Positions 1-8,412 of a stretch of DNA of 64,000 bases are shown piece after piece. Every line of letters starts with the position of its first letter. Position 1 is the first letter of the stretch. The DNA is taken from positions 124,001 to 188,000 of the forward strand of contig NZ_JBHYFK010000002.1 in NCBI RefSeq assembly GCF_051859565.1, in the 5' to 3' direction. The position numbers were made by a program, and so were the translations under genes. The notes under the pieces are model-generated. The model saw nothing but the letters and a program-made list of their open reading frames with translations, ran no database searches and was not told the DNA's origin. The stretch comes from Glycocaulis sp051859565 (GTDB lineage: Bacteria > Pseudomonadota > Alphaproteobacteria > Caulobacterales > Maricaulaceae).

Positions 1-2
1 AG

Positions 3-512
3 TCTGGCATCATGCAGCAGCTGGAAGCCTATTTCGGCCTGCCGCTGGCCGGGGTCAGCTATTATGACGGGGAGACCGGGCGCACTGCCGCTGGCGGGAT
101 GATCTATGCCAACGGCATCAATGTATCAGCTGATGGCAGGATGCTTTATGTGGCCGAGTTTCTGGGCCGCCGGGTGAACGTATTCGAGCGCAACCCTGAA
201 ACCGGCGCGCTGACCCACCGGCGCTCCATTCCGGTACGCACCGGGGCAGACAATATCGAGATTGATGAGAGCGGGGATTTGTGGATCGGGGCGCATCCGC
301 GCGTGTTCGACTTCCTGGCCCATGCTGAAGACGAAACCGCGCTGGCACCCTCCCATGTCATCCGGGTCGATCCCGAAACCGGCCAGGCCGTGACCGTGCT
401 CTATACCCATGGTGAAGAGCTGAGCGGATCGAGTGTCGGTGCGCCGTTCGGCTACCAGTTCGTGGTAGGCGCGGTGTTTGATTCCAACGTGCTGATCTGC
501 CCGCGCGGCTGA
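3..512 (+). CDS. Paraoxonase/arylesterase-like beta-propeller protein, C-terminal part
   Basis: The reading frame is open from the left edge, so the N-terminus lies outside the window; 169 residues are visible. The visible part follows the C-terminal half of the animal paraoxonase (PON)/arylesterase family: YANGINVSADGRMLYVAE, then DNIEIDESGDLWIGAHPR, then a closing GSSVGAPFGYQFVVGAVFDS strand. PONs are six-bladed calcium-dependent propellers that hydrolyse lactones and aryl esters. The Asn of YANGI and the Asp-Asn of DNIEID are at calcium-ligand positions in the family and are present here. Substrate cannot be told. The next gene downstream is an MFS transporter on the same strand, 97 bp away. 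SMP-30/gluconolactonase-like is the broader alternative name. Confidence 0.75.
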   Translation, partial: SGIMQQLEAYFGLPLAGVSYYDGETGRTAAGGMIYANGINVSADGRMLYVAEFLGRRVNVFERNPETGALTHRRSIPVRTGADNIEIDESGDLWIGAHPRVFDFLAHAEDETALAPSHVIRVDPETGQAVTVLYTHGEELSGSSVGAPFGYQFVVGAVFDSNVLICPRG

Positions 513-516
513 TTTT

Positions 517-534
517 TGAAGCGAAAACGCTTCA
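517..534. terminator. Hairpin after the paraoxonase-like gene
   Basis: A perfect 7-bp stem TGAAGCG / CGCTTCA with an AAAA loop begins 5 nt after the stop codon. There is no T-run after it on the + strand, so if it terminates transcription it is not a textbook Rho-independent site. A second small stem (CGGGC GAA GCCCG, 573-585, followed by CGTTTT) lies just before the ribosome binding site of the next gene and could be the actual stop or an attenuator. Confidence 0.35.
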
Positions 535-609
535 CACCGGCCGAACGCGCTCTAACCTCCTCTGACACATGACGGGCGAAGCCCGCGTTTTCACAGGGGA
601 GGAACTGCC

Positions 610-1956
610 TTGGCCACTGCCAGCCCGCCACCGGGTATCCCGGTGACCCAGCCGCTTGCGCCCAGCGCGCGCCGCTATGCCATCGGCATGCTGCTTGTCA
701 TCTACATCTTCAATTTCCTGGACCGGCAGATCGTCAACATCCTGGCTGAGCCGATCAAGATCGAGCTGGGGTTGGCCGACTGGCAGCTTGGCATGCTGAC
801 CGGCCTTGCCTTCGCCGCTTTCTATACCGTGCTGGGCATTCCGATTGCGCGTTACGCCGAAAAGGCTGACCGGGTGAAGATCATCTCGGTGGCCGTGGCG
901 GTGTGGAGCGCCTTCACCATCGCCTGCGGACTGGCGGCCAATTTCACCCAGCTATTGCTGGCGCGTATCGGGGTTGGCGTTGGCGAGGCCGGGTGTTCGC
1001 CGCCCGCTCACTCGCTCATCACGGACTATACGCCCAAGGAAGAGCGCGCCTCGGCGCTGGCCATCTATTCGATGGGAATTCCGCTGGGATCGCTGGCGGG
1101 CATGGCGCTCGGCGGGCTGATTGCTGACGCGTTCGGCTGGCGGGTCGCCTTTTTTGTTGCCGGTGCGCCGGGCATCATTCTGGCCATCATGGCCTTCCTC
1201 ACCCTGCCGGAACCGCGCCGGGGCCTTGAGAAGAAGGTCGTGCCGGTCAAGGGGCCAAGCTTTGGAGATGCCCTCAGGGAGCTGAAATCCAAAAAATCCT
1301 TCTGGTGGATTTCCATCGGCGCGGCGTTGAGCGCCATGGTCGGCTATGGCCATATCGCTTTTTACGGCTCGTTCTATCTGCGCAATCACGGCGAGGGCCT
1401 GACCGCCATGGCGGTAAACGTAAACGAAATGATCGGCGTCAGCTTCGGCCCGATAGGCTTTGTTGGCACCGCGCTTGGCCTCATCATCGGGATATGCGGC
1501 GCGGCAGGCACCTTCCTTGGCGGTGTGCTGGCCGACCGGGCGGCGCGCAAGAATGTGTCGGGCTATGCCACCGTGCCGGCGATCGCGGGCCTCGTGACCG
1601 TGATCCCCTTCATTGCGGCCATGCTGGTGGACAATGTGGCGCTATCCTTCGCTTTGCTCGCCATTCCGGTCTTTGCCGGGGCGATCTGGTACGGGCCGAT
1701 CTTTGCCAGCGCGCAGAGCCTTGTGCATCCGCAGACGCGGGCGACGGCGGCGGCGGTATTGCTCTTCATCATCAATCTGGTTGGCCTGGGGCTCGGCCCG
1801 CTTCTGGTCGGCACATTCAGCGACATCTTTGCCCAGACGATGGGTGCAGCTGAAGGCATTCGCTGGTCGATGGTGGTGTTTGGCGGCATGGGCGGCATTG
1901 CCTCCATCGCCTTCTTCCTCGCCGCGCGGACGCTGAAAGACGAGGTCGTGGCCTAG
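610..1956 (+). CDS. MFS transporter, spinster-like family
   Basis: A 448-residue major facilitator with about 12 predicted membrane segments. Typical spinster-type MFS wording is visible: FNFLDRQIVNILAEPIK in helix 1, GxxADR-like loop 2-3 (RYAEKADRVKII), and GVGVGEAGCSPPAHSLI in helix 4. The start is TTG at 610, chosen because AGGGGAGGA lies just upstream and no ATG fits. Related transporters in sphingomonads and caulobacters often sit near TonB receptors and hydrolases. Here the gene follows a paraoxonase-like gene and could import or export its substrate or product, but the substrate is not deducible. It converges on chrA. Confidence 0.85.
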   Translation: MATASPPPGIPVTQPLAPSARRYAIGMLLVIYIFNFLDRQIVNILAEPIKIELGLADWQLGMLTGLAFAAFYTVLGIPIARYAEKADRVKIISVAVAVWSAFTIACGLAANFTQLLLARIGVGVGEAGCSPPAHSLITDYTPKEERASALAIYSMGIPLGSLAGMALGGLIADAFGWRVAFFVAGAPGIILAIMAFLTLPEPRRGLEKKVVPVKGPSFGDALRELKSKKSFWWISIGAALSAMVGYGHIAFYGSFYLRNHGEGLTAMAVNVNEMIGVSFGPIGFVGTALGLIIGICGAAGTFLGGVLADRAARKNVSGYATVPAIAGLVTVIPFIAAMLVDNVALSFALLAIPVFAGAIWYGPIFASAQSLVHPQTRATAAAVLLFIINLVGLGLGPLLVGTFSDIFAQTMGAAEGIRWSMVVFGGMGGIASIAFFLAARTLKDEVVA

Positions 1957-1980
1957 GGTCTGTTATGAGGACAGACCCTA
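1954..1980. terminator. Bidirectional hairpin containing both stop codons
   Basis: A perfect 10-bp inverted repeat, TAGGGTCTGT (1954-1963) and ACAGACCCTA (1971-1980), with a 7-nt loop. Its left arm begins with the TAG stop of the MFS gene and its right arm ends with the complement of the TAG stop of chrA. The two convergent genes therefore share one symmetrical stem, probably a bidirectional terminator, although no T-run follows on either strand. Confidence 0.6.
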
Positions 1981-3282
1981 AATAACGCCTGCAAGCGACA
2001 GGGCGAGGCCAGCGGCCAGCCCTGTCGCGACCAGCGTCATCACACCCCGCTTGAGCCCGAAGGCGATGATGGCGCACAGGGCCGCAATGGCGATCACCCA
2101 CGGGTCAAACGTGGTGAGATCGGCGGTGACGATCCGGAAGGGGCCAAGGCTCATAGAGCCGGTATCGGCAAAGAGGATCTGCACGGCAAACCACACACCA
2201 AGGCTGGCGATGACGCCGACTACAGCGGCGGAAATGCCAGCGAGCGCGCTTTGCAGGGCCTTGATGCTGTTCAGCCTCTCCATCCAAGGGGCGAGCGTGA
2301 AGATCGCCATGAAGGAGGGCAGGAACACCGCCCACAGCGTTAGCGCAGCGCCCAGTATCCCGCCCAGCATCGCGCCGAAGGGTTCGGGCAGACGATAGCC
2401 CGCGATGAAGCCGGTAAACTGCGTCACCAGAATGAGCGGACCGGGCGTGGACTCGGCCAGCCCCAGACCGTCCGCCATCTCTCCGGCGCTCAGCCAGCCA
2501 TATTGCTCAACCCCTGCCTGTGCCATCCAGGCGAGGACGGCATAAGCTCCGCCAAAGCTGACCAGAGCCAGCCAGGAGAAGAAGCCCGCCACCTCCACCA
2601 GCCTATGGGAGGGCGAAAGCAGGAGCGCAGCCAGCGCCAGCGGCGCGAGCCAGACGGCAGTCCAGATGAGGAGGGATGCGGCGGTCGCGGACACCGACGC
2701 GCCCTCGCCTGTCGGTGTTTCGTGCGCTTCTACCCCGTGATGGCCGGCGGCCATCCAGCGCGAGGCGAGCCATCCGGCAAGGCCTGCGCCTGCGACGACC
2801 AGCGGGAAGGGTATGGCAAGGCTGAGCGCGATGAAGGCGGCAGCAGCAATGGCCAGCGTGGCGGGGCTTTTGAGCGTCTTGGAGCCCAGCCGGATCACCG
2901 CGCCCAGCAGGATCACCAGCACGGCGGCTTTCACCCCGAAGAATGCGCCCTCAACAAGGGACAGGTCAGCGGCGAGCACGTAGAGAATGGAGAGCGCCAG
3001 CATGATCAGCGCGCCCGGCAGCACGAACAGCCCGCCGGTGATCAGCCCGCCGCGTATCCCGCCAAGCTTCCAGCCGATCCAGGTGGCGAGTTGCATCGCT
3101 TCCGGGCCGGGCAGGAGATGGCAGACATTGAGCGCGCGCAGGAAATCGCCATCGCTCACCCAGCCGCGCTGCTCCACGACGAGATCATGCAGCATGGCGA
3201 TCTGCGGGGCGGGTCCGCCAAAGCTCAAAAACCCGATACGGGTGAAGTCGCGCGCGAGGCTGGCAAGCGATGGGGATTGCAT
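1978..3282 (-). CDS. chrA: Chromate efflux transporter ChrA (long, two-domain form)
   Basis: A 434-residue membrane protein of the CHR family with the usual duplicated half-domains. The N-terminal half has GFLSFGGPAPQIAML and LLPGPEAMQ. The second half repeats the theme with SFGGAYAVLAWM and ESTPGPLILV. ChrA exports chromate from the cytoplasm in proton-coupled fashion. I use the ATG at 3282 rather than the TTG one codon upstream, because the ATG overlaps the TGA of the kinase gene by one base (TGATG), a usual translational-coupling arrangement. The upstream partner is a sensor kinase, not the chrB regulator common beside chrA. Confidence 0.9.
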   Translation of the reverse strand: MQSPSLASLARDFTRIGFLSFGGPAPQIAMLHDLVVEQRGWVSDGDFLRALNVCHLLPGPEAMQLATWIGWKLGGIRGGLITGGLFVLPGALIMLALSILYVLAADLSLVEGAFFGVKAAVLVILLGAVIRLGSKTLKSPATLAIAAAAFIALSLAIPFPLVVAGAGLAGWLASRWMAAGHHGVEAHETPTGEGASVSATAASLLIWTAVWLAPLALAALLLSPSHRLVEVAGFFSWLALVSFGGAYAVLAWMAQAGVEQYGWLSAGEMADGLGLAESTPGPLILVTQFTGFIAGYRLPEPFGAMLGGILGAALTLWAVFLPSFMAIFTLAPWMERLNSIKALQSALAGISAAVVGVIASLGVWFAVQILFADTGSMSLGPFRIVTADLTTFDPWVIAIAALCAIIAFGLKRGVMTLVATGLAAGLALSLAGVI

Positions 3283-4631
3283 CAAGGTGTGGCTCCGGCC
3301 CTGCGGACGGTGAAGCGGGCGCCGGGCCGGGCCGATCCCGGTCTTGCATCCTCCACATCGACGGTGAGGCCGTGGCGGCGGGCCACGGCATGGACGAAGG
3401 ACAGGCCTAGACCATGACCGCGCGGGCCGCCATGGCTGATACGGGCGAAACGCATGAATACGCGCTCACGCCAGTCTGGCGGCACGCCGGGGCCGTTATC
3501 TTCCACGATCAGTACCGGCCCGGCGCGGACAATCACTTTCACCTCCCCGCCTTCGGGCAGGAATTTCACCGCATTGTCGACGAGGTTGGCGATCAGGCGG
3601 CCCAACTGGGCGGGGCTGCCGCGCATCATCACAGGCGCGCCGGCTTCCACCTTCACGCTGGCGCCCTTCTCGCTGGCAACGTCATTGTATAGCGGGGTGA
3701 CCGACCGGGCGAGGGCGGCAAGGTCGAGCGTTTCCAGACCGCGCGTATCACCGATCTCGGCGCTGATCGCGGAAATATCCATGAGCGAGTTGATGAGCTC
3801 GCCCAGCTCGGCGAGCTGTTCGCGCGCCTGCTCGATACGCTCAGGATCGCTTGCGGCGTCTGCCAGTGTGCGGTCGATGCGCACCAGAGGGGTGCGCAGT
3901 TCGTGTGCGGTCAGGTCAGACACGTCACGCTGTGCGCTGATAAGGCGCTCTATCCGGTCCAGCATGGCGTTGATATTGCGCGAAAGCACGCCGAACTCAT
4001 CGGCGCCTTCGGCTCCCGGCGCACGCTGGTCGATGGCCCCGTCACGCACCGCATGGCAAGTGCGGTTCAGCCGCTCCACTCTCTGCATGATCCAGCCTGC
4101 CGCGACCAGGCCAGCGGCAATGCCAAGGGTCATGGTGATGAAGAAGCCGGCGGTAAAGATCGTGCGCAGGCGGGCGAGCGCCTCGGCCTGGCTTGTGGTG
4201 GACCGCCCGACAAACAGCCGGTAGTCCTGCGGCATCAGGAAGGCGCGCCCGATCAGAGGCAAGGCCTCGCCGTCCACCGTGAAGGTGCCGTTCACCCAGC
4301 TGGCATCGAGCGAAAACGCGTCCGGCCAGTGGGTCAGATTGCCCGCGAGCGGTTCGCCTTGCGGGTCAGCCAGCAGATAGACCGGGCCTTCGCCTTCCAG
4401 CGGCCGGAAGGCCAGCCGGTCCTGCAAGGAGCGCTGCAGACCGGCCTCGCCCTCGATGGAATATATGTCCACCAGGCCTGCCGCGTCGGTATCGACCAGC
4501 TGGCGCAGGGTCTGGTCGGATACAAAAGCGAAGGCGAAATACGCAATCAGGAAAACGGCTGTCGCGGCGAAGCTGACGAGGGCCGCAATCATGGCGGCCA
4601 GGCGCGCGAAGCTGGAACGCAGAATGCGCAA
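3282..4631 (-). CDS. HAMP-containing sensor histidine kinase (orphan)
   Basis: A membrane sensor kinase: N-terminal membrane helix, periplasmic domain of roughly 110 residues, second membrane helix (FFITMTLGIAAGLVAAG), HAMP linker, HisKA with SDLTAHELRTPL (His243 counting from the start used here), then HATPase with LVDNAVKF (N box), VEDNGPGVP (G1) and HGLGLSFVHAV (G2). The open frame extends to an ATG at 4685, but I prefer the TTG at 4631. GGAAAGG lies about 8 nt before it, the protein then opens RILRSSFARLAAMIAALVS as in many relatives, and the longer form would leave only 17 nt to the divergent lipoprotein gene. No response regulator adjoins it. chrA is co-transcribed downstream. Confidence 0.85.
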   Translation of the reverse strand: MRILRSSFARLAAMIAALVSFAATAVFLIAYFAFAFVSDQTLRQLVDTDAAGLVDIYSIEGEAGLQRSLQDRLAFRPLEGEGPVYLLADPQGEPLAGNLTHWPDAFSLDASWVNGTFTVDGEALPLIGRAFLMPQDYRLFVGRSTTSQAEALARLRTIFTAGFFITMTLGIAAGLVAAGWIMQRVERLNRTCHAVRDGAIDQRAPGAEGADEFGVLSRNINAMLDRIERLISAQRDVSDLTAHELRTPLVRIDRTLADAASDPERIEQAREQLAELGELINSLMDISAISAEIGDTRGLETLDLAALARSVTPLYNDVASEKGASVKVEAGAPVMMRGSPAQLGRLIANLVDNAVKFLPEGGEVKVIVRAGPVLIVEDNGPGVPPDWRERVFMRFARISHGGPRGHGLGLSFVHAVARRHGLTVDVEDARPGSARPGARFTVRRAGATP

Positions 4632-4702
4632 GCGCGAACCTTTCCGCCCCGCGCGGGATTGGTCTAAGGTTGGGTCCGGGATCATGGAAGAGGGGCTCCC
4701 CG

Positions 4703-5290
4703 ATGCACCAGCGCCTTTGTGCCCTTGCGATGGCCGTTGTTTTTCCGGTGGTCATGACGGGCTGTGCGTCGCAGCAGGCTGTATCGGCCCTGCCTGCCGT
4801 TGCCGAGCCTGATGGCCAGATATTTGCTGCGCTCGACATTGGCTTGCGCGCCGAAGCGGCAGGTGATGGCGCAGCATTGCTGGCGGCGGCGAGCCTGCTG
4901 GAGGCCAGCGGCGCGCGCCCCGCTGAGGGCGACGCTGACCTGGCCGCACGCTGGCAGGCCAGAGCCGCCGAGCTCGGCGAAACCGTTCCGCCTTCGCGCG
5001 GGCGCATTGCCGGCCCTGCCTATCGCAATGGCATTGTGGGAGCCGGGGAGACGGCCCTGCTGCGCGACAGTTTTCATTCTGGCCGCGCTGCACGCGTTTC
5101 GCTGCAGGCACGTGGAAGCGGCACGCTGCGCCTGTCGATCCGGCGTAATGATGGCGAACCTGTCTGCGAGGCGCTTGCCACCACCGCTCCGGTCAGTTGC
5201 CAGTGGGTGCCGGTATGGTCGGAGCCGTTCACCATTGAGGTGGTCAACCTCACGGGCGCGCAAATCCCCTATTACCTGATCACCAACTGA
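4703..5290 (+). CDS. Lipoprotein with a C-terminal CX10C beta-sandwich-like domain
   Basis: A 195-residue lipoprotein: signal sequence MHQRLCALAMAVVFPVVMTGC with lipobox VMTGC. The start at 4703 is preceded by AGAGGGG, and the frame is open further upstream only from a TTG. After an alanine-rich stretch, the last 90 residues look like a pre-peptidase C-terminal type sandwich. They end PVC-X10-SCQWVPVW, then FTIEVVNL, then YYLITN. The secreted protein at 16718-17401 ends the same way, with the same C-X10-C spacing, Trp-Pro-Trp pattern, FTxxVxNL and final TN, so the two are distant paralogues. The gene is divergent from the sensor kinase and convergent with the CHAT protease. Function unknown; probably outer-membrane anchored. 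Confidence 0.75.
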   Translation: MHQRLCALAMAVVFPVVMTGCASQQAVSALPAVAEPDGQIFAALDIGLRAEAAGDGAALLAAASLLEASGARPAEGDADLAARWQARAAELGETVPPSRGRIAGPAYRNGIVGAGETALLRDSFHSGRAARVSLQARGSGTLRLSIRRNDGEPVCEALATTAPVSCQWVPVWSEPFTIEVVNLTGAQIPYYLITN

Positions 5291-5299
5291 CATCGCCGG

Positions 5300-8224
5300 C
5301 TACCGGCCTATCAGGGCGAAGGGGCCCCAGACGCCTGGATGGGCGCTGCCCGGTATCGCCTCGTTGCGCATTAGTTCCAGCATGGCGCCGCGAAAGGCTT
5401 GCGGCCTTGCCTCACCTGCCAGTGCCCGCCTGGCGGTTTGGGCGGTAAGGTAGGCCGCCGCGTCGTCGCGCACCGTCCAGTGGGACACAAGCAGGCTGCG
5501 TGCGCCGGCATAGAGGAAGGCCTGCGCGAGCCGGTCCGGGGCCGTGGCGGTGCCGTCAGCGGTGAAGGTGTTACAGGCCGACAGCACGACCCAGTCCGCA
5601 TCCAGCCGCAGGCCGGCAATTTCAGACGCGGTGAGCAGGCCGTCATCAAGCGCGTCGGGCTGTGCGGGCGGCGTGAAGGCGAGGGCAGGCTCCAGCACCG
5701 TCTCCAGCTCACCGGGCAACAGGCCGTGAGTGGCGAACACCAGAACGCTGGCGCGGTTAAGGTCGGCGGATTTGACGGCCGTCTCCGTGGCCCAGACGCC
5801 CAGCCTTATGTCTGCCCGGCCTTCGCCAAAGAGCCGGGCCAGTTCTTCCAGCTCCGCACGCGCGCCGGGCAGCGGTGCAAGGGAGGACAGGGCCTGACCG
5901 CTTTCTTCGCTTGCGCTACGCGTCAGCGCGGCCAGCGTGACAGGCTCTGCCCCGGTGTCACCGGAGAAGACCGGAGCCCCGAAGCCGATCAGATAGGGCT
6001 CGGCGCTGCCCGGCCCGTCATTGCGCTGGCGCAGCGCAGAAAGGGTGGCCAGCGTGGTCACCGCATGGCGCGCGATCAGCCAGGGCGCGCCGGCATAGGC
6101 CGCCTCGCTGTCCAACGGCCGGGACGGCTCTCCGGTCAGCAATACCGGGAAGGGGATGGAACGGTAGGGGCCATCAGCCAGAACGAACAGCGCGGCCTCC
6201 TCTTCCAGTCCGTTTGTCAGACGGGGGGTGAAAACGCCTCCATAGAGACGGTGAGCCTCGTCCGCCGGGAATGGCCGGGCCACCCCGGCTGCGGCGCCAG
6301 CCTCCAGCGCGGGGCGCAAAATGGCCAGTGCTGATTGTGCTGCATCGCGGTCAATCGCCAGCCGGTCCATTACCAGGTCCGATTGCCCGATACGCAGGCT
6401 GACCCCGCCAGCGGGCGTGAAGGCGAAGGCGATGATGTGGTCTCCCGCACCGAGCATTTGCTGCACGGTTTCGAGGGTGAGCGTCTCCAGCCCTTGGGCG
6501 TGATCGCCGTCCGGTGACAGTCCGCTCATCGCTGTCCGCGCCATCTCGTAGGCGTCGCGGGCTGCGGCGAGTGTCTGCGGGTCGGGTGATGCGCTGGCAG
6601 AGCGGACGCGGACATAGTTTTCCTCGGCCAGGCGCAGGGCGCGCCAGCTGTCCTGCCGGGCGCGGACAAGGTCTGCTGTTTGCGCGCCGCTGCTGCTGAC
6701 CCTCAGGGCGGTGGCCTCGGCGGCGAGTGCGAGCCCTGTGGCGTGTACCATCTGCATGTAGCGCAGGGCGGCTTGCGTATCGCCAGCGGCGAAGGCGATG
6801 TCGAGGGCGCGGCGGAAGGCGCGCTGGCGGGTGCGCGCCATGTCCCGCGCACTGTCGATATCTGCCAGATCGAGATCGCCGGAGAGGGCCGTCATGGCGG
6901 CCTGTACTTCGCGGGGCACCATCTGCAAGGTGCCGCCATCCATGGCCGATATCCATGCCTCGTCTATCGCCAGCTCATGGCGGCGTTCATGGCCTTCGGG
7001 CAGATAGTCGGCGGCCAGCATCCGCGCATCGGCGATATAGTCCCTGCCCTGCGCCGGATTGCCGTCCATCGCCTCCAGTGCCGCCAGCTCGGCTAGAACC
7101 CTGATCCTGTCCGGGCCTGACGTCCCGGCGGCGTCGAACACGCCCAGCACATCCAGCCATTCCGTGCGGGCAGCATCATACTGACCGAGCGCAAAGGCCG
7201 TGTCGGCGGCGTTCATCTGCATGCGGGCCGCCTCGATGGACTCGGCACCGGCCGCATTGCGGTAGATATCGCGCGCCGCCAGGAATAATGGCCGGGCCTC
7301 GGCTGAACGGCCCTGACCAAACAGGGCCACACCGAGATTATTGAGCGTGTCGGCGACTTGTGGGTGCGCCTCGCCAAGGCTGGCGCGCCTGTCTTCCAGA
7401 ATACGCCGCAGCAAGGGCTCAGCCGCCTCGTAGCGGCCCCACGCATTGAGCGCGCCGGCATAGCTGGAGCGGGCAAACCCGATAAAGGGATGGCCGGGCG
7501 GCAGGCTGGCCTCGAGTTGTTCTGCGGCGCGGCGTGACAGCTCGGCGGCGTCGGCAAAGCGGTAGGCGCGTATGAGGATCGCCGCCAGGCTCACCTGCGT
7601 CATCGCAATATGAGGATGGCCCTCTTCCAGCACTGTCTCGCGGATGCGCAGCGACCGCTCGACCAGCTCGATGGCATCGTTCAGCTCGCCACGCGCATTC
7701 AGTATCGAGCCCAGTTCAAAATAGGAGCGGGCGATCTGGACGTGATCTTCGGGGTAGAGCTGCTGGCGGATGGCGAGCACGTCGCGGGTGGCCGTTTCGG
7801 CTTCGTCCAGCCGGCCCAGCGTGCCAAGGATGGAGGCGACATTGCCAAGCGCCTGCTCCAGAGGCTCGAGATAGTCCGGGCCGGCAGCCTCGAAAACGCT
7901 GGCGGCCTCACGGAAGAGGCCAAGCGCTTCCTCGCGCCCGCCAGCATAGAAGATTGCCGAACCGAGCTGGTTGAGGATGGCGGCACGGTCGGTCTGCGCT
8001 ACGCCTTCAAGCGTGAGGGCCGTATCGTAGGCGCTTTGCCATGCGGCGCGGGCCCCGGCAGGGTCCTCCTCCATGTCGATGGCTTCCGCGGCCTCAATCA
8101 GGGCGCGCGCATCAGCCTGGACAATCGACGGGGCAAGCGGTGGCGGCGTCTCCTGAGCCTGAAGGCCGGGTGCGGCCAGCAGGACAAGTCCCAGTGCCCA
8201 GATCATGAAATGGTGACATGCCAT
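5300..8224 (-). CDS. Exported TPR-CHAT caspase-clan protease (CHAT1)
   Basis: A 974-residue protein with a signal peptide (MIWALGLVLLAAPGLQAQ). Residues about 40-430 are tandem kinesin-light-chain-like TPRs (for example HPQVADTLNNLGVALFGQGR). A mixed helical stretch follows, and a CHAT domain fills about 590-974. CHAT is a clan CD peptidase fold. The catalytic dyad is visible as FATHG (His833) and VLSACNT (Cys884), and the domain ends with GARSLLVSHWTV. The start at 8224 has GGGGAGG 9 nt upstream. The promoter region is shared with the divergent hydrolase gene and holds the TGTC-N6-TGTC element at 8312-8328. CHAT proteins are usually cytoplasmic; the signal peptide puts this one in the periplasm or outside the cell. 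Substrate unknown. Confidence 0.88.
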   Translation of the reverse strand: MACHHFMIWALGLVLLAAPGLQAQETPPPLAPSIVQADARALIEAAEAIDMEEDPAGARAAWQSAYDTALTLEGVAQTDRAAILNQLGSAIFYAGGREEALGLFREAASVFEAAGPDYLEPLEQALGNVASILGTLGRLDEAETATRDVLAIRQQLYPEDHVQIARSYFELGSILNARGELNDAIELVERSLRIRETVLEEGHPHIAMTQVSLAAILIRAYRFADAAELSRRAAEQLEASLPPGHPFIGFARSSYAGALNAWGRYEAAEPLLRRILEDRRASLGEAHPQVADTLNNLGVALFGQGRSAEARPLFLAARDIYRNAAGAESIEAARMQMNAADTAFALGQYDAARTEWLDVLGVFDAAGTSGPDRIRVLAELAALEAMDGNPAQGRDYIADARMLAADYLPEGHERRHELAIDEAWISAMDGGTLQMVPREVQAAMTALSGDLDLADIDSARDMARTRQRAFRRALDIAFAAGDTQAALRYMQMVHATGLALAAEATALRVSSSGAQTADLVRARQDSWRALRLAEENYVRVRSASASPDPQTLAAARDAYEMARTAMSGLSPDGDHAQGLETLTLETVQQMLGAGDHIIAFAFTPAGGVSLRIGQSDLVMDRLAIDRDAAQSALAILRPALEAGAAAGVARPFPADEAHRLYGGVFTPRLTNGLEEEAALFVLADGPYRSIPFPVLLTGEPSRPLDSEAAYAGAPWLIARHAVTTLATLSALRQRNDGPGSAEPYLIGFGAPVFSGDTGAEPVTLAALTRSASEESGQALSSLAPLPGARAELEELARLFGEGRADIRLGVWATETAVKSADLNRASVLVFATHGLLPGELETVLEPALAFTPPAQPDALDDGLLTASEIAGLRLDADWVVLSACNTFTADGTATAPDRLAQAFLYAGARSLLVSHWTVRDDAAAYLTAQTARRALAGEARPQAFRGAMLELMRNEAIPGSAHPGVWGPFALIGR

Positions 8225-8311
8225 AAGCCGGTACCTCCCCCTAGCGCACCCGCAGCCTGCCCATGATTGCGTGGCGCGCGCCAGCTGGCAAATACTTGCC
8301 TTGCCTCCAGC

Positions 8312-8328
8312 CTGACAAAGACAGACAG
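8312..8328 (-). promoter_or_regulatory. TGTC-N6-TGTC direct-repeat element A
   Basis: Read towards the CHAT1 gene (minus strand) the sequence is CTGTCTGTCTTTGTCAG, 88 bp before its start codon. The divergent hydrolase gene starts 84 bp away on the other side. Copies at 16579-16595 and 17544-17560 match at 14 of 17 invariant positions and have the same orientation relative to a protease gene. Ten-bp-spaced direct repeats are typical of OmpR/PhoB-family sites, and such a regulator is encoded at 19157. The link is inference. Confidence 0.55.
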
Positions 8329-8412
8329 GCTTTATGCATGTTGCTCGACAGCCCGTATTTCCTGCCTAAGACTTTCTCACGGGCAAGGCTTGCTCTGAAA
8401 ACGGGGTAATCG

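Noticed and set aside
4632..4702. Long form of the sensor kinase starting at 4685
   Set aside because: It would leave 17 nt to the divergent lipoprotein start, and a TTG with a good ribosome binding site lies 18 codons downstream.
8312..8328. PHO box
   Set aside because: The GACA/TGTC repeats resemble a PhoB site, but the period is 10 bp rather than 11 and the AT-rich middle is missing. I keep it as an OmpR-type element of unknown regulator.
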